Program-made: the position numbers and the translations under genes
Source of the DNA: Heliocidaris erythrogramma
Lineage: Eukaryota; Echinodermata; Echinoidea; Camarodonta; Echinometridae
DNA: 64,000 nt
Assembly (NCBI GenBank): GCA_025617745.1
Contig: CM046858.1
Span: 44,713,750-44,777,749, forward strand
Direction: 5' to 3'
In this document: positions 21,799 to 32,300 of the stretch, in pieces
Layout: each line of letters opens with the position of its first letter
How positions within the stretch are numbered: the first letter of the stretch is position 1
The notes under the pieces: generated by a model
The model's database searches: none
The model's input: only the letters and a program-made list of their open reading frames with translations
Told to the model about the DNA's origin: nothing

Positions 21799-22910
21799 TA
21801 TGATCTGGTGAAAGGTATATTACTACACTTTTTAGTTGATTATTGTCAAATCATACATCTCAGATATGCAACAAGGGGGAAAGAAAGTGGCTTAGGGCCT
21901 ACTCTATTTACCAAAATGTAAGACAAGGCAATGACAGTTTTGCATTTCATTTATTGGAACAAAACAGTGGAATGGTCTCCCAGACGAAATAAAAAATATA
22001 AAAATTCAAGGTCAGCCTTTCGTAGACAACTTTCCAGCTACCTTCAATGTAAATGATACGTTGTGAGCTCAAAACTGCACTTTCATATTTATATTTATAC
22101 CTTTTATCACTTACATTTCCATGGCGATCTATATAATATAGCTTAGGATTAAGCTTTTGTGTTGTTGTTTATTTGCAGTAAGCTGAAAGTTCGAAAATTC
22201 GCCTGTCGGCGGAGGACTGCTTCGTACGGAAGCTTATAAGTGCCAACCAGATGACGAGATAAGAAGACGAGAAGACAAGATAAAATGACAAGAAGACGAA
22301 TAGTTGGAACTCGGCAAGTCGACTGGTATAAGACGAGAAGACAAGATGACGAGTTGTTGGAACTCGGCAAGTCGACTTGTTTGGGACAAGAAGACGAGTT
22401 GACGAGTTATTGGAACTCGGCAAGTCGACTTGTTTAGGACAAGAAGACGAGATGACGCGTTAATGCAACTTGGCAAGTCGACTTTTATGGGACAAGAAGA
22501 CGAGATGCCGACTTGCCAAGTTGCATTAGCTTGTCAAAACAAATGAAGGAATATTAAACATACATAACGTCTGTGGAACAACTAATTGGGTGCGACCCCC
22601 CCCCCCCCCCCGGGCACTCAACTAATATTGCTGTACACATGCACGACCACAAAAAAAGCGTGAAAAGGGTAGTTTGCCGGTTACGGCGCGTCACGCGCTT
22701 GACGCGTTTAGGATGTCAAAAAAGCCCAAAAATCTGGGGAAAAGTGTATGTTTCAGATTTAGTGTTACTTTTCCCTCATACTTGTCTGAATTTTGTGCGA
22801 CGATTCTCTTGTTTAGGGGGTAAAATTTCAAGAAAACTCGGGAAAACACTCGAATGGATAAAACGCGTTTAGGGGGTGCTTTGGAAACCCTGTGGTGGCG
22901 CTTGTGTGGT
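21799..22910 (+). repeat. Segmental duplication, copy 2 with minisatellite insert
   Basis: Matches 18474-19298, including the RT C-terminal relic and the homopolymer-flanked region. Here the homopolymer at about 22597-22611 is poly-C where copy 1 has poly-G. An extra 310 bp at 22219-22531 is inserted. Confidence 0.85.
22219..22531 (+). repeat. 53-bp minisatellite with inverted 3' cap
   Basis: Units contain 'gacaagaagacgag' and 'aactcggcaagtcgact', with 'aac' at 22308, 22361, 22414 and 22467, an exact 53-bp period. The last unit reads 'taatgcaacttggcaagtcg', and its exact reverse complement follows at about 22509-22529, closing the array with a hairpin. It is absent from the paralogous segment at 18896. 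Confidence 0.85.
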
Positions 22911-23570
22911 CCCCCGGGGTGCGACCGTCTCTGTAGAGCCTATTACCAAAGAGTTTAAATACGAAGAGTGCTCAGTGCCGAAATAAAGCACGCGTATATA
23001 TTGTGGTACATGTCGATCGGCCAAGAGGGAAAGGTTATAGTCTTAATCAGGATGTTTGTATTTTTTAAATTTTCTTTATTTTTTTCTTCTTTTTCTGGAC
23101 AGCGCTTTTGCCTTTTGGTAAAACCGCAACTAAAGGGCATAATCTTGTCCCCTCAAATACAAACTTATGTCCCAAAACAGATATGAATCAACTCTAACTG
23201 CACCAGGGAGGAGAGGGAGAGTTGGGAGGGGGCCTTGGACTAGATGTTTGTATGTTTATATTTGCTGTGAAATTCAATTACTATTTATGTGATAATGGGG
23301 GGGGGGGTCCAAACATGTTCCCTGATATTAAGCTCTATATGAGCAAACACTGCGATATCTGACGGGAATGCCGAGAAAAGTCATTTTATAAAATAATGTG
23401 CTATCTTTATTTTTCTATTAAATCAGAATATTTCATTTGATATGATTTATGGAAATTATAGGGATTATAGACCTGTAATATAATTTTATTAGCCTTATTC
23501 CTTTAAAAGTCAAGACAGAAAAGGCTTTAATAAAATGAGATTGCGTGCGAGCAATAAAGATTAAATTAAG
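22911..23570. other. Intergenic, no feature recognised
   Basis: AT-rich sequence with a short G run near 23300. No coding similarity was recognised. Confidence 0.55.
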
Positions 23571-23572
23571 AG

Positions 23573-23812
23573 TGGCGTATCCAACTTATATCCAGGAATG
23601 TGCCAGCCAAAAACCAAATCTGACATATCTTTGTTACACATCAAATGAAAGGAAATGTTACCCCCCCCCCCCCCCCCGCACAGAAAGAATCTGAAAACTG
23701 TGATAATTTTTTTTCCTTGCTTGTCCTAAAATTCAAAATAGAATGCATGATTTTTTTGTGCGTCAGGCGTGAGCCTCCCGCCCTCCCCCTGCATTCCTGG
23801 ATACGCCACCAA
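23573..23812. mobile_element. Small MITE with GTGGCGTATCCA ends
   Basis: Left 'gagtggcgtatcca' and right (inverted) 'ggtggcgtatccaggaatg'; a second 'ccaggaatg' lies just inside the left end. A poly-C tract (about 23660-23677) is internal. The ends are hAT-like, but no target duplication was visible. Confidence 0.5.
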
Positions 23813-24179
23813 TATAACCAACTTACGGTAAGTTATTTGTAATATTCTGCTGTAAAAATGTGAGAAGACAGGCGAAGAAAACAGTATAGGGGCTTGCTCC
23901 GAAGCCATCACCAACGCAATATGGCCCTTACCGATTGTACGAAAAGGGGGATGGCCTCCGTGTTTTTGATTGAATTAACTAGTAACCAACAATAGCAGCT
24001 GATGATATAATTTATTTATTTCAAGTCCTATTCTGTCTTTGTATGAATGTCCCATTACTTTTGCCCCAGCTCTCTTTGTCTCTCTCTCCTCCCCTCTCTC
24101 ATTTTTCTCATACTCTCTTATTCTCTCTTACAACCGATCTGTAAAAAATGACTCCAATAGAATTGAGAAAAAATAATGA

Positions 24180-24360
24180 TCTCTTATTTTTTTATTTGTG
24201 TTTTTATTAGAAAATCAACAAAAATCACAACAATTACAAGTGATTTACATGATAAAAAACAAAATCACTGAGCAAAAAAAACCAACAAAAAAAAAAACCC
24301 AACAAAAACAAACAGTAAAAATATAGCAATTGGAACAAAATAAAAAAAAAATAAAAAATG
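24180..24360. repeat. A/T-rich low-complexity tract
   Basis: Poly-A and poly-T runs with 'aacaaaaa' repeats. It could be the 3' end of a retroelement, but no diagnostic sequence was seen. Confidence 0.5.
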
Positions 24361-24651
24361 ATCTCTTACTGCTTTTTCCCCAAATCTTGCAATAATAATT
24401 ATAATGCAATCCTATTCTTCACATCCATGACAGAATAGCAGGGGCGGATCAAGAGGGGGCGAATCGGCCGCGGCCCCCTTCTTGAAACCCAAGTTGGCAT
24501 ATACGGGCTCTTGCCTAAATTGTGAAAAAACCCGGATCGAGCACCAAAATTAAGAAGCCCACGAGGCTAACAATGTCGTTCTATTAACCCTCCGAGAAAA
24601 ACTTGTAAAAAGGCCCACCCCGCATGACTGACGTGACAGTCCGGGCATGGA

Positions 24652-25209
24652 TCAGTGGCGAATTTAGGAGGCCTTTAAAAAAATTGTATCCCCCTTTTAG
24701 AACTGATATCTTTTTTTGCTTGTCAGAGAATTATGGAGGAAAACTGGACCCATAAAATCTGATACCCTACACCCCTCCACTGAGCGACTTTCGGAGGGCT
24801 GGCGAGAAGAAAAATGTTTGCTGGCATAAAGAACACAAGTGCTCTGCTAACATTCATTTAGGTTGTGAAGATTGCTCCGCTTGTGGTCCTCCCGAAACTT
24901 CGAAGGTCGTATTTGTCTGTGGCATTTTAGAAGTGAAACCCCTTTGTTGTTGTTGTACTTGCTTGACAGAGAATTGTGGAAGAAAACATCAGATAACCCC
25001 CCCCCCCCCCCCCCCCTCTATTGGGCGTCGTTTGAAGCGCTGGCGGAAACGAAAATTCTCGCCAGCCCTCCAAAAGTCGCTCAGTGGGGCTGGCGAGAAT
25101 TTTCTTTTCCGAAAAAAATACGAAACTCCCTCCTAGCAGTTCCCCAAAATTAATAGCCCTGCATTTGTGTGCCCCCACCCCTTTTACAAAATCCTGGCTA
25201 TGCCACTGA
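24652..25209. mobile_element. hAT-like MITE with CAGTGGC ends
   Basis: Left CAGTGGCGAATTTAGG; right, inverted, CAGTGGCATAGCCAGG. Internal inverted segments 'gactttcggagggctggcgag' (24786) and 'ctcgccagccctcc' (about 25060) form a second stem, and a long poly-C tract lies near 24997-25016. The 8-bp flanks do not match, so the insertion duplication is lost or one end is displaced. Confidence 0.5.
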
Positions 25210-25269
25210 CAAGAGCTTCAATTTTAATACTCATAACTTTGTATAATGAATGTTTTCTATAGCCCTTAT

Positions 25270-26036
25270 ATACACGTAAACAAAAGAAACATAAAAAACA
25301 TAGTACTCCTCTTATACCTCAGAAAACTCTTCAAGAAAAGACTAAAATTTTACAGGAAATATTTAAAGAAATCTACCAATGAAAACTAAAACAGGTAGTA
25401 TTCATTTAGAAATTTTGTCACAAAAGAATGTCGGAAAGCAAAAAAAAACCTTACTATATAATCAGCGGTTCACAGATGCAAATAGAAATATGCCAGGGAC
25501 ATGGAAAGTTATAAACAATTTATTAGGAAAGAATGTAACAAAGCTTCCTGAATTCAAAGAATTAGGTGGCATGACTATTTCTGATGAAGCTGTTGCTTAA
25601 GGTTTCAGTAATTATTCTGTAAATGTTGCATCTAATTTGCTATGAGAATTTTCTAATGCCTATTTTTTTCTCCCACTACTCACATTGAAAATAACCTGAA
25701 CACATTTATTTTTGCAAACCTATATATGAAAGGAAAATCATAACTATTGTATAATGAGAAATGCGACCAGTCCATGATATGATGATATATCTGTAGTAAA
25801 AAAAAAATATTCACTTGATAGGCAAACCCTTATGTGCAATATTTATTTCATCTATTAAAAATGGTATATTTAGGGACAAGTTGAAAGTTGCAACGGTTAT
25901 TCCTATATTCAAGAAAGTTCCGACAAATTTGTATTCAAATTATCGACCCATTTTCCTCCTTCCCGTATTTTCGAAAATTCTTGAGAAATGTATGTATAAT
26001 CGGCTTATCTATTTTATTGACAAATTTGAATAGACC
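25270..26036 (+). pseudogene. Non-LTR retrotransposon ORF2, RT N-terminal relic
   Basis: Frames give TWKVINNLLGKNVTKLP, then KLKVATVIPIFKKV and NYRPIFLLPVFSKILEKCMY, matching the start of the non-LTR RT domain (KxAxVIPIFKKGDPxxxxNYRPISLLPxxSKILEKxxxxRL). Stops and a frame change separate the parts, and the catalytic region is missing. It is truncated at 26037 by another repeat. Confidence 0.7.
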
Positions 26037-26235
26037 TGTTCACAAAGTAATTCAGATATATATGGATGTTTCTTTCCTGGGGACCTAGTAACGAGTTATT
26101 CCATTAACCTATCATTAATGAATGAACTATAATACTTGGAATCAAGTTCGCATAAATATTACTTGATGCTATCTCTGACAAGCCTCTGACAAGCCTTCAG
26201 GTTGTCAAGAACAACCTTTGTTTTAAAAGTATGCA
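26037..26235 (-). repeat. Inverted copy of 1565-1762
   Basis: Shared blocks in reverse orientation include 'gtttctttcctggggacc', 'cattaatgaatgaactata', 'cttgga' and 'ctgacaagcc'. It is an unclassified dispersed repeat. Confidence 0.7.
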
Positions 26236-26375
26236 TAAAATTTGAATATATTTGTGAACAATATTTGTGTCTATTGCTATATTGTAAACAGTTTTGCTTC
26301 AGGTCGAAACATTCAACCTCTTCTGCATGTGCTTATTGAGGTTACGGGGGCACTCGTTTTCCCGAAGGTTAGTAT

Positions 26376-26535
26376 TTCCGAAAATGAAAAAGGGATAATA
26401 ATTCCGAATATAAAATAGGGTTCATAATTCCGAAAATGAAATAGGGTTCGTATTTCCGAAAATGAGAAAGGATTCATAATTCCAAAAAATGGAATATGGT
26501 TCATAAAATTATTTCGGAAAATGGAAAAGGGTACC
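26376..26535 (+). repeat. 26-bp minisatellite, about six copies
   Basis: Units start ttccgaaaatgaaa and continue 'agggttcataa'. Starts at 26376, 26402, 26428, 26454 and 26480 give an exact 26-bp period, then degenerate. Confidence 0.85.
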
Positions 26536-26614
26536 TAAACAACAAACGAACATTATAAGGAATTCAGGATGCCGAGAGAGCCCAGCCCCACTCCCCTTCA
26601 GAGATCCGAAAGGA

Positions 26615-26625
26615 GTGGAGAGAGA

Positions 26626-26659
<34 letters not shown>

Positions 26660-26690
26660 TACAGAGACGGGGAGAAATAGGAGAAGGCAA
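26615..26690. repeat. (GA)n microsatellite
   Basis: Long GA dinucleotide run with a few CA interruptions. The minus-strand Ser/Leu-rich frame across it is an artefact. Confidence 0.9.
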
Positions 26691-26815
26691 AATAAGACAA
26701 TGGGACAATACAAAGGGCAAATGAAAAAGAAAAGGAAAATAAAGGAAGGAAGAAATGAAGAGAAGAAAAGTAGAAAGAGGGGATAAGATTGAATTCATTG
26801 ATAGAGAGTGAAAGT

Positions 26816-26985
26816 GGGGGGGGGGGGGGTCCGGACCTCTGGATCCGCCTATGGGGGGCAAGGGCGGACAAAAAATTTTTCCACCCTTTTATTTTTTTCA
26901 CTCCGAAAATTATTGGGGGGCAACTGGGGGGGGGGGGGGGCAAATGCCCCCATGCCCCTCTGGTGCCGCCACTGCAGACAAGTCA
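26816..26985. mobile_element. Short hAT-like element with internal G tracts
   Basis: Two G runs (about 26816-26829 and 26926-26939) flank 'ggatccgcctatgggggg'; the right side reads 'cccctctggtgccgccactg', the inverse of a CAGTGGCGGCACC-type end. The left terminus is unclear. Confidence 0.35.
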
Positions 26986-27033
26986 TCTGGAGATCTTGGA
27001 AATGGCCTGAAAGCCGTTTTTGAGGGGTGGCCA

Positions 27034-27508
27034 TACAGTGTAAAATTACAGAAATCTGATGTCAGCAGAGTCGCCAGAAATTTGCTGTAAAAATACATGC
27101 TGTATGTAATTTTAGCATACATTTCAGATCTGAAATTCAGATAACAGGTTCTTATGTAATCCGATTACACATTAAAACCTGGTTACAGAGAGATAGCCAG
27201 TAGACGTCCATCTGAACAACACCTCTGATGTGCTGTCTCTGCTCTGAGTGTGCTGGAATTGCGTTTGAACCCGAGTCCTACAATACATTAAGGTAAAAAA
27301 TATTAAACTGTAAAATTACACAAAAAAATGTATCAAAACCCTATTTTTCCTTAAAATCACAAGTTTCTGATGTAACTCAGTTTCGCAATTACAAATGAGG
27401 TACTTTACGGGAAAATGTAAAAATAACATCACAACTGCTGTATTTATAATAAACAGAACAAATCTGTATTTTTTCCCCTGTAAAAATACAAATATTTTTT
27501 ACAGTGTA
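27034..27508. mobile_element. MITE with TACASTGTAAAA ends
   Basis: Left TACAGTGTAAAATTACAG and right, inverted, TACACTGTAAAAAATATTTG. The interior is rich in 'ctgtaaaaatac' and 'aaattacag' repeats. ACACTGTAAAAA-type ends are common in metazoan MITEs. No coding capacity was found. Confidence 0.55.
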
Positions 27509-28280
27509 CGTTAGTTCTCGACCCTGCTCCACAAAGTTCTCTACTCTGTTGTTGGGAAATTTGAACAAGGTGTCATTTTGGACATGTCCGTGGAATCTGT
27601 GTATCAATTTAGAAATGTCTTTGTCTGTCTTATTAGGTATTTGACACCGATTAGCCGAGTAGATATCAAAGGGGCGGGATGTCACTTAAGGGCCAGCCAC
27701 ATATGTCCGATAACGACGTGACGAGATCTTTCATTAAAGGTACACGCGAGAGCTGCCCTACTATTAAATAGTGTAGGGTGTTTAAACATTGTGACAATAC
27801 TGGTTATAACAGGTCTCTTCTGACTCTGTAAAATGGTTTGAATAGGGTAGAGTTGGCCGGGCCCCAGAGTGTTTGCCCCCCCCCCCCCCAAAAAAAAAAA
27901 GAAGAAAAAAGAAAAAAGAAGAAGAAGCTGGAACCCTCCCGCCGCGCTTGTATAGGCCTACAGGGTGGAACAGTCTTAATGTGATTTAAAGAAACAGTCG
28001 CTTGTTCATTTAAAATTGTCACTGAATAACCCAAATTAAAAATAGTTTATTAGGCCTATGGACCTACATGTTATCAAAAACACGTTTCGATATGATTGAT
28101 CCTAAAGTATATTGTTATTTTCAATTTTCAATTTTCAAAAAATCACTCACGAATAATGATGTTAGCTTTAAACAATACGCTTAAGTTTACTTTTAATTCG
28201 CTTTTCCTTTTTTTTTGTTTATTGATTGTTTTACCTTTATTACTTTTTTCTGGAATTCAAAGAGAGATTTAAATATCTCT
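27509..28280. other. Intergenic, no gene
   Basis: Contains a C run followed by an A-rich GAA tract at about 27878-27927, otherwise ordinary AT-rich sequence. Confidence 0.5.
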
Positions 28281-28281
28281 T

Positions 28282-28562
28282 CATAATAATAATAATTATA
28301 GCTACATTTATGTTGTGCACGTATCCATCCCAGAGGGTGCTCAAGGCGCCTACAAAGGAGTTTATTACCCTGGCTTTAGCCTAGCTACCCTATAAGGGCG
28401 CTGATAGCATTCCGAAATTCCTACCAGGTGCCCCATTTACTACACCTGGGTGGAGAGTGGCAAATGTAGATTAATATCTTGCCAAAATTAGTGCCGCGGT
28501 GGGACTCGAACCACGAACAATGAGACTCACAGTCCGGTGACGTATCCACTCTACCACGACAC
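28282..28562 (-). mobile_element. tRNA-derived SINE
   Basis: On the minus strand a tRNA-like head begins near 28562. The A box TGGTAGAGTGG is at 28556-28546 and the B box GGTTCGAGTCC at 28512-28502. A non-tRNA body follows ('ggcacctggtaggaat', 'gagcaccctctgggatgg') and ends in an ATT-repeat tail at 28299-28282. This arrangement of Pol III promoter, body and short tandem tail is diagnostic of a SINE. The tRNA fold itself is degenerate. Confidence 0.75.
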
Positions 28563-29370
28563 CTCTGATATATTATTCTCCGTTAGTCTTCAAAATCATT
28601 ATTTTGTATATAAGTTTAAGTCAGCTGGAGAAATTTGCTGTAAATTTTACTTCTGCAATTTTTGTGTGTATAGGCCTATGTATATAGGGACCAATTTCAA
28701 TCTTAAAACATAAGTTTGTCATGTACTTATAATGTAGGCCGACAAATAGATAGAAAAATGAATAAATAAGATAATTTAAAATCCTAAAAATTACAGCTTT
28801 GCTATTATAGTAAAGATGACTAGTACAAGTACCGTGCACCAGATATCTTAGAACGTACTCCACCCAAGGAGCTTTGAAGAGTTGGAGTCACAACTGGCAA
28901 CAAATTAATTCAAGCAGCTGCCCCTTTCTAAGGACGCAAAAAATAATCTACAGGTGCGCTGTTGCCTTTGATGTCCGATGTTCGATGCCGCCAACTTCCG
29001 GTGGGAAAGCTGAGTAGTGATTTTTGTCACAAACTATATGTCGGGAATTTTTCACTTTTTATCTGAATAAACAAAGTGAAAATTGAGCCGATGATAAAAT
29101 ATGAATACAAAAGCCTAATTAATTGTGTCCAGAAATTTGGCTATATAGGCCTAATTATGGTATGATAGCAGTTGCAATTTTTGGTTGCAAAGTGTTGACG
29201 CCCTCTACGTTCGTTGATCCTAGCTAGCCTAGTATAGGGGTCATATCATTCGCGTAGCAACAATCCAAACAACACCGACCGACGTTCGTATACAGCGGCG
29301 TATTGTATTATCTGCTCGTAAAGAACTACCATAATATATTTCTACCAAAAATTAATATAAAGCACGAAAA
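28563..29370. other. Upstream region of DNAJB13
   Basis: No gene; it presumably holds the promoter and 5'UTR of DNAJB13. No TATA box is evident near the start codon. An AGCAAC half-site at 29256-29261 resembles half of an RFX X-box, but the other half does not match. Confidence 0.4.
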
Positions 29371-32300
29371 ATGGGGATTGATTACTATGAAATGCTTGCT
29401 TTGACTCGATCGGCAATCGATGCAGATATTAAAAAAGCGTGAGTAAATTTCTATCTATTCTGGGAGCGGAAAGATTGTGCGGGACTGACCAGCACCATCA
29501 ATGATCACTCAGCAGCACTTGGCGGGCTAGTACCGGGCTAGTACCGGGGACTCTGCTTTGCGAACGCCATGTGATGTGGCTGCAGCAGTTTGGCATTGCT
29601 AATTAATTAGACTGAAAAAAATTGTGTTTCTTTCATGTTTTTAGCCATCAGAACCTTTAAAACTTTACACCTGTTTGTAGATAAGGTTGCTTCAGCTTCA
29701 CAGACATGAAACAGCTAACTTAGATTTAAAAAAAGAAAAGAAAAAAAAGAAGATTTATTTTTTTACTCTTAACAGTTAAATTAAGTCTTACTTAGTCTTA
29801 TGGCTAGAGTGCCCAAGTCTGCGCACACGCCCATGTCCGCGCACACGCGTAACTGCGCGATTCTAATAAAACAAAACACGCAACGAACACAAACATTTCA
29901 TCTTTATCATAGCGATAGGTATTCATGCAAAAAACGGGTAAAAATATTGAAAAAAGGTCTTATTTCATGCATTTTATTCACAAGCCTCAAAATGTTGTCG
30001 TTCACGTAAAAACTCCCGAACTGCGTGTAAAATGAATGAGTGCGCAGACATGGGCACCATTGTTTTTTTCAATGTTGAAATGACACGGCCGCCGTTTCTT
30101 GTGTAAATGCCATTGTTTTTGTTCTAATTTTGACGAGAATTTTTGCAAACTTACACTTTAGAATATCAGGAATAATATAAAATTAAGCTTTAGAGGAATA
30201 TTAAAGAAATTCTTGTGAATTTCAGGTCAAAATCTTAGGTGCGCAGACATAGGGCTCCCCATCATACTCATATGGGGTGTTGCAAGAAAGTTGCAATCGA
30301 TTGCAAATTGTAAAGCAAATTAGGACAACCATTCTGAATGGTTCAGGGTCTGCCCATTCAAGAAGATGCGCTTGCAACAATGATTTTGATTGGTCAGTAC
30401 CGATCAGTTGCAACTTGCAATCAATCGCAACTTTCTTGCAACACCCCATTAGTTACTCTTAGTAGCAAGAGATACAAAAATTGTATGTTTGCACTCCCAG
30501 TGTTCTGTCATCATGTAAAGTAATCGTTCTTTCTGTCTCTTTACTTTAGATACCGCAAACTAGCCCTGAAGTTTCACCCAGATAAGAACCAAGAGATCAT
30601 AGCACCAGAGAAATTTAAACAAGTTTCAGAAGCTTATGATGTTCTCAGTGATCGTAAGTACTGATTTGTGTAACTTTTTATCGTGTTTGAAAGCATACCG
30701 AAGCTCGATGAATCAGCAGCAGATTATACATGTAGTTTCTCTGTCCTTTTCCATGTTTATTATGAAAAGTCATCACATGTTTCTTCACGTAAAACAGCCA
30801 TACAAATATGTAAATAAAATAATTGTATTCTAAAGTTCTGAAATAATCAAAATGATAAGAAATTGACTTAATCTAGCTGAAAATCATACAGTTCACAGCA
30901 ATGAACGTATAAATGGGTGTGTAGGACTACGCACATGTGTGGAATGAAAATTTGGTCCCAAATCATAAGCTACATGTACTATTTCTCGTCATATTTAAGA
31001 CAAAACCATGGTAGACTATTTGAACTTTATTGAAGAGCAGTCCCTTTCAGGGGACACTAGCTTCTTCGAGATTTACATTTTATATGATACCCTTCCACTC
31101 TGATCTGAGAAGAATGAGAAAGCTCCCGTTTGCCAGAACTTTGACATTCTCCTTATTAAACATGATAATTTCCTGTCTCCACTTCAGCAAGGAAGAAGGC
31201 CGTCTACGACCAATTTGGTGAAGAAGGTCTGAAGAATGGCATTCCTTCAGGATCAGACGAAGATGGCGGAGCCTGGACGCAAGGCTACACATTCCACGGG
31301 GATGCACACAAAGTCTTCAGGGAATTCTTCGGTGGAAATAATCCATTTAATGGTGAGCTTTGTAAAGGCACATTCACACAATAGGGTGTTAAACTGCTTC
31401 AAAACAACTTGCTAAAGCCAAATTATATTAGGATAGGGTAGGGCATTTTGTGTATCGTTAATAAACACACACATTAGTGAGTGGGCGTAGGGGTCATTGT
31501 TTCACAGAGCTATGCTTTTGTGCCTGCAAATATTGCCTCCTCCTTTCAAATACTGATAAATTTTTGTGGTGGTTTTTGTCTCGGAGAACATATGTAACCC
31601 TATTATGAATTATTAGCAATATTCTTATCTTATTTTCCTTTTCAATTTGTGACCAAAGTATTATTTTCCTTAACTGTTGGTAATCTGAATTTTCGAAAAA
31701 TTTAATGCTGTAAGCTTGTGTTCATTTTGAAATTTACAATGGTTTTGATCAATGTTTTTTTTAAATTTATCATTTTCAAACCCAAGAGGCCTAAAATTCA
31801 AATGATCAGTTTCCAAATTGATTATAATTACGTATCATTTTAGAATAGTAACGCTCTATTTTTTAACATTCATCACATTGCTTAATTTAACAATGAATAT
31901 CAGTTAGTTTATGACTTGATTGCAGTTTTTGATTTCTTTTCTTGTGTAAATTATTTACTTTTGTAGAATTTACTGATGGCATTGATGGAGATCTGAGCAT
32001 GGGATTTGGTGGTCTGTCAGGGCGGGGTCGAAAGAAGCAGGATCCGCCCATAGAGAGAGACCTAGTCCTATCTCTTGAAGAGATCTATCATGGTTGTACC
32101 AAGAAGATGAAGATTTCAAGGAGAGTAAGTTGAGAGTTGTATTATCTTGGCACAGGGTTTGATGGTCTATTATTTAGGGCCAGGTTAAAAGAAGCATAGA
32201 GACCCAAAGGCCCCAATTCACAGAGGAGGTTTATTTTAAACCATGGTTTAAACCCACTCCTGTTTTTTTTAAAACGTACATGCTTACATGCGCACGGAAT

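Noticed and set aside
22149-22476. Overlapping minus-strand frames with repeated SSRLLVLNKSTCRVP-like peptides
   Set aside because: Caused by the 53-bp minisatellite; 53 is not a multiple of three, so the frames shift from unit to unit.
26509-26943. 144-codon minus-strand frame
   Set aside because: Made of poly-Pro and Ser/Leu repeats from poly-G and GA tracts.
29240-29275. RFX X-box in the DNAJB13 promoter
   Set aside because: Only the AGCAAC half-site matches; the partner half differs at three positions.
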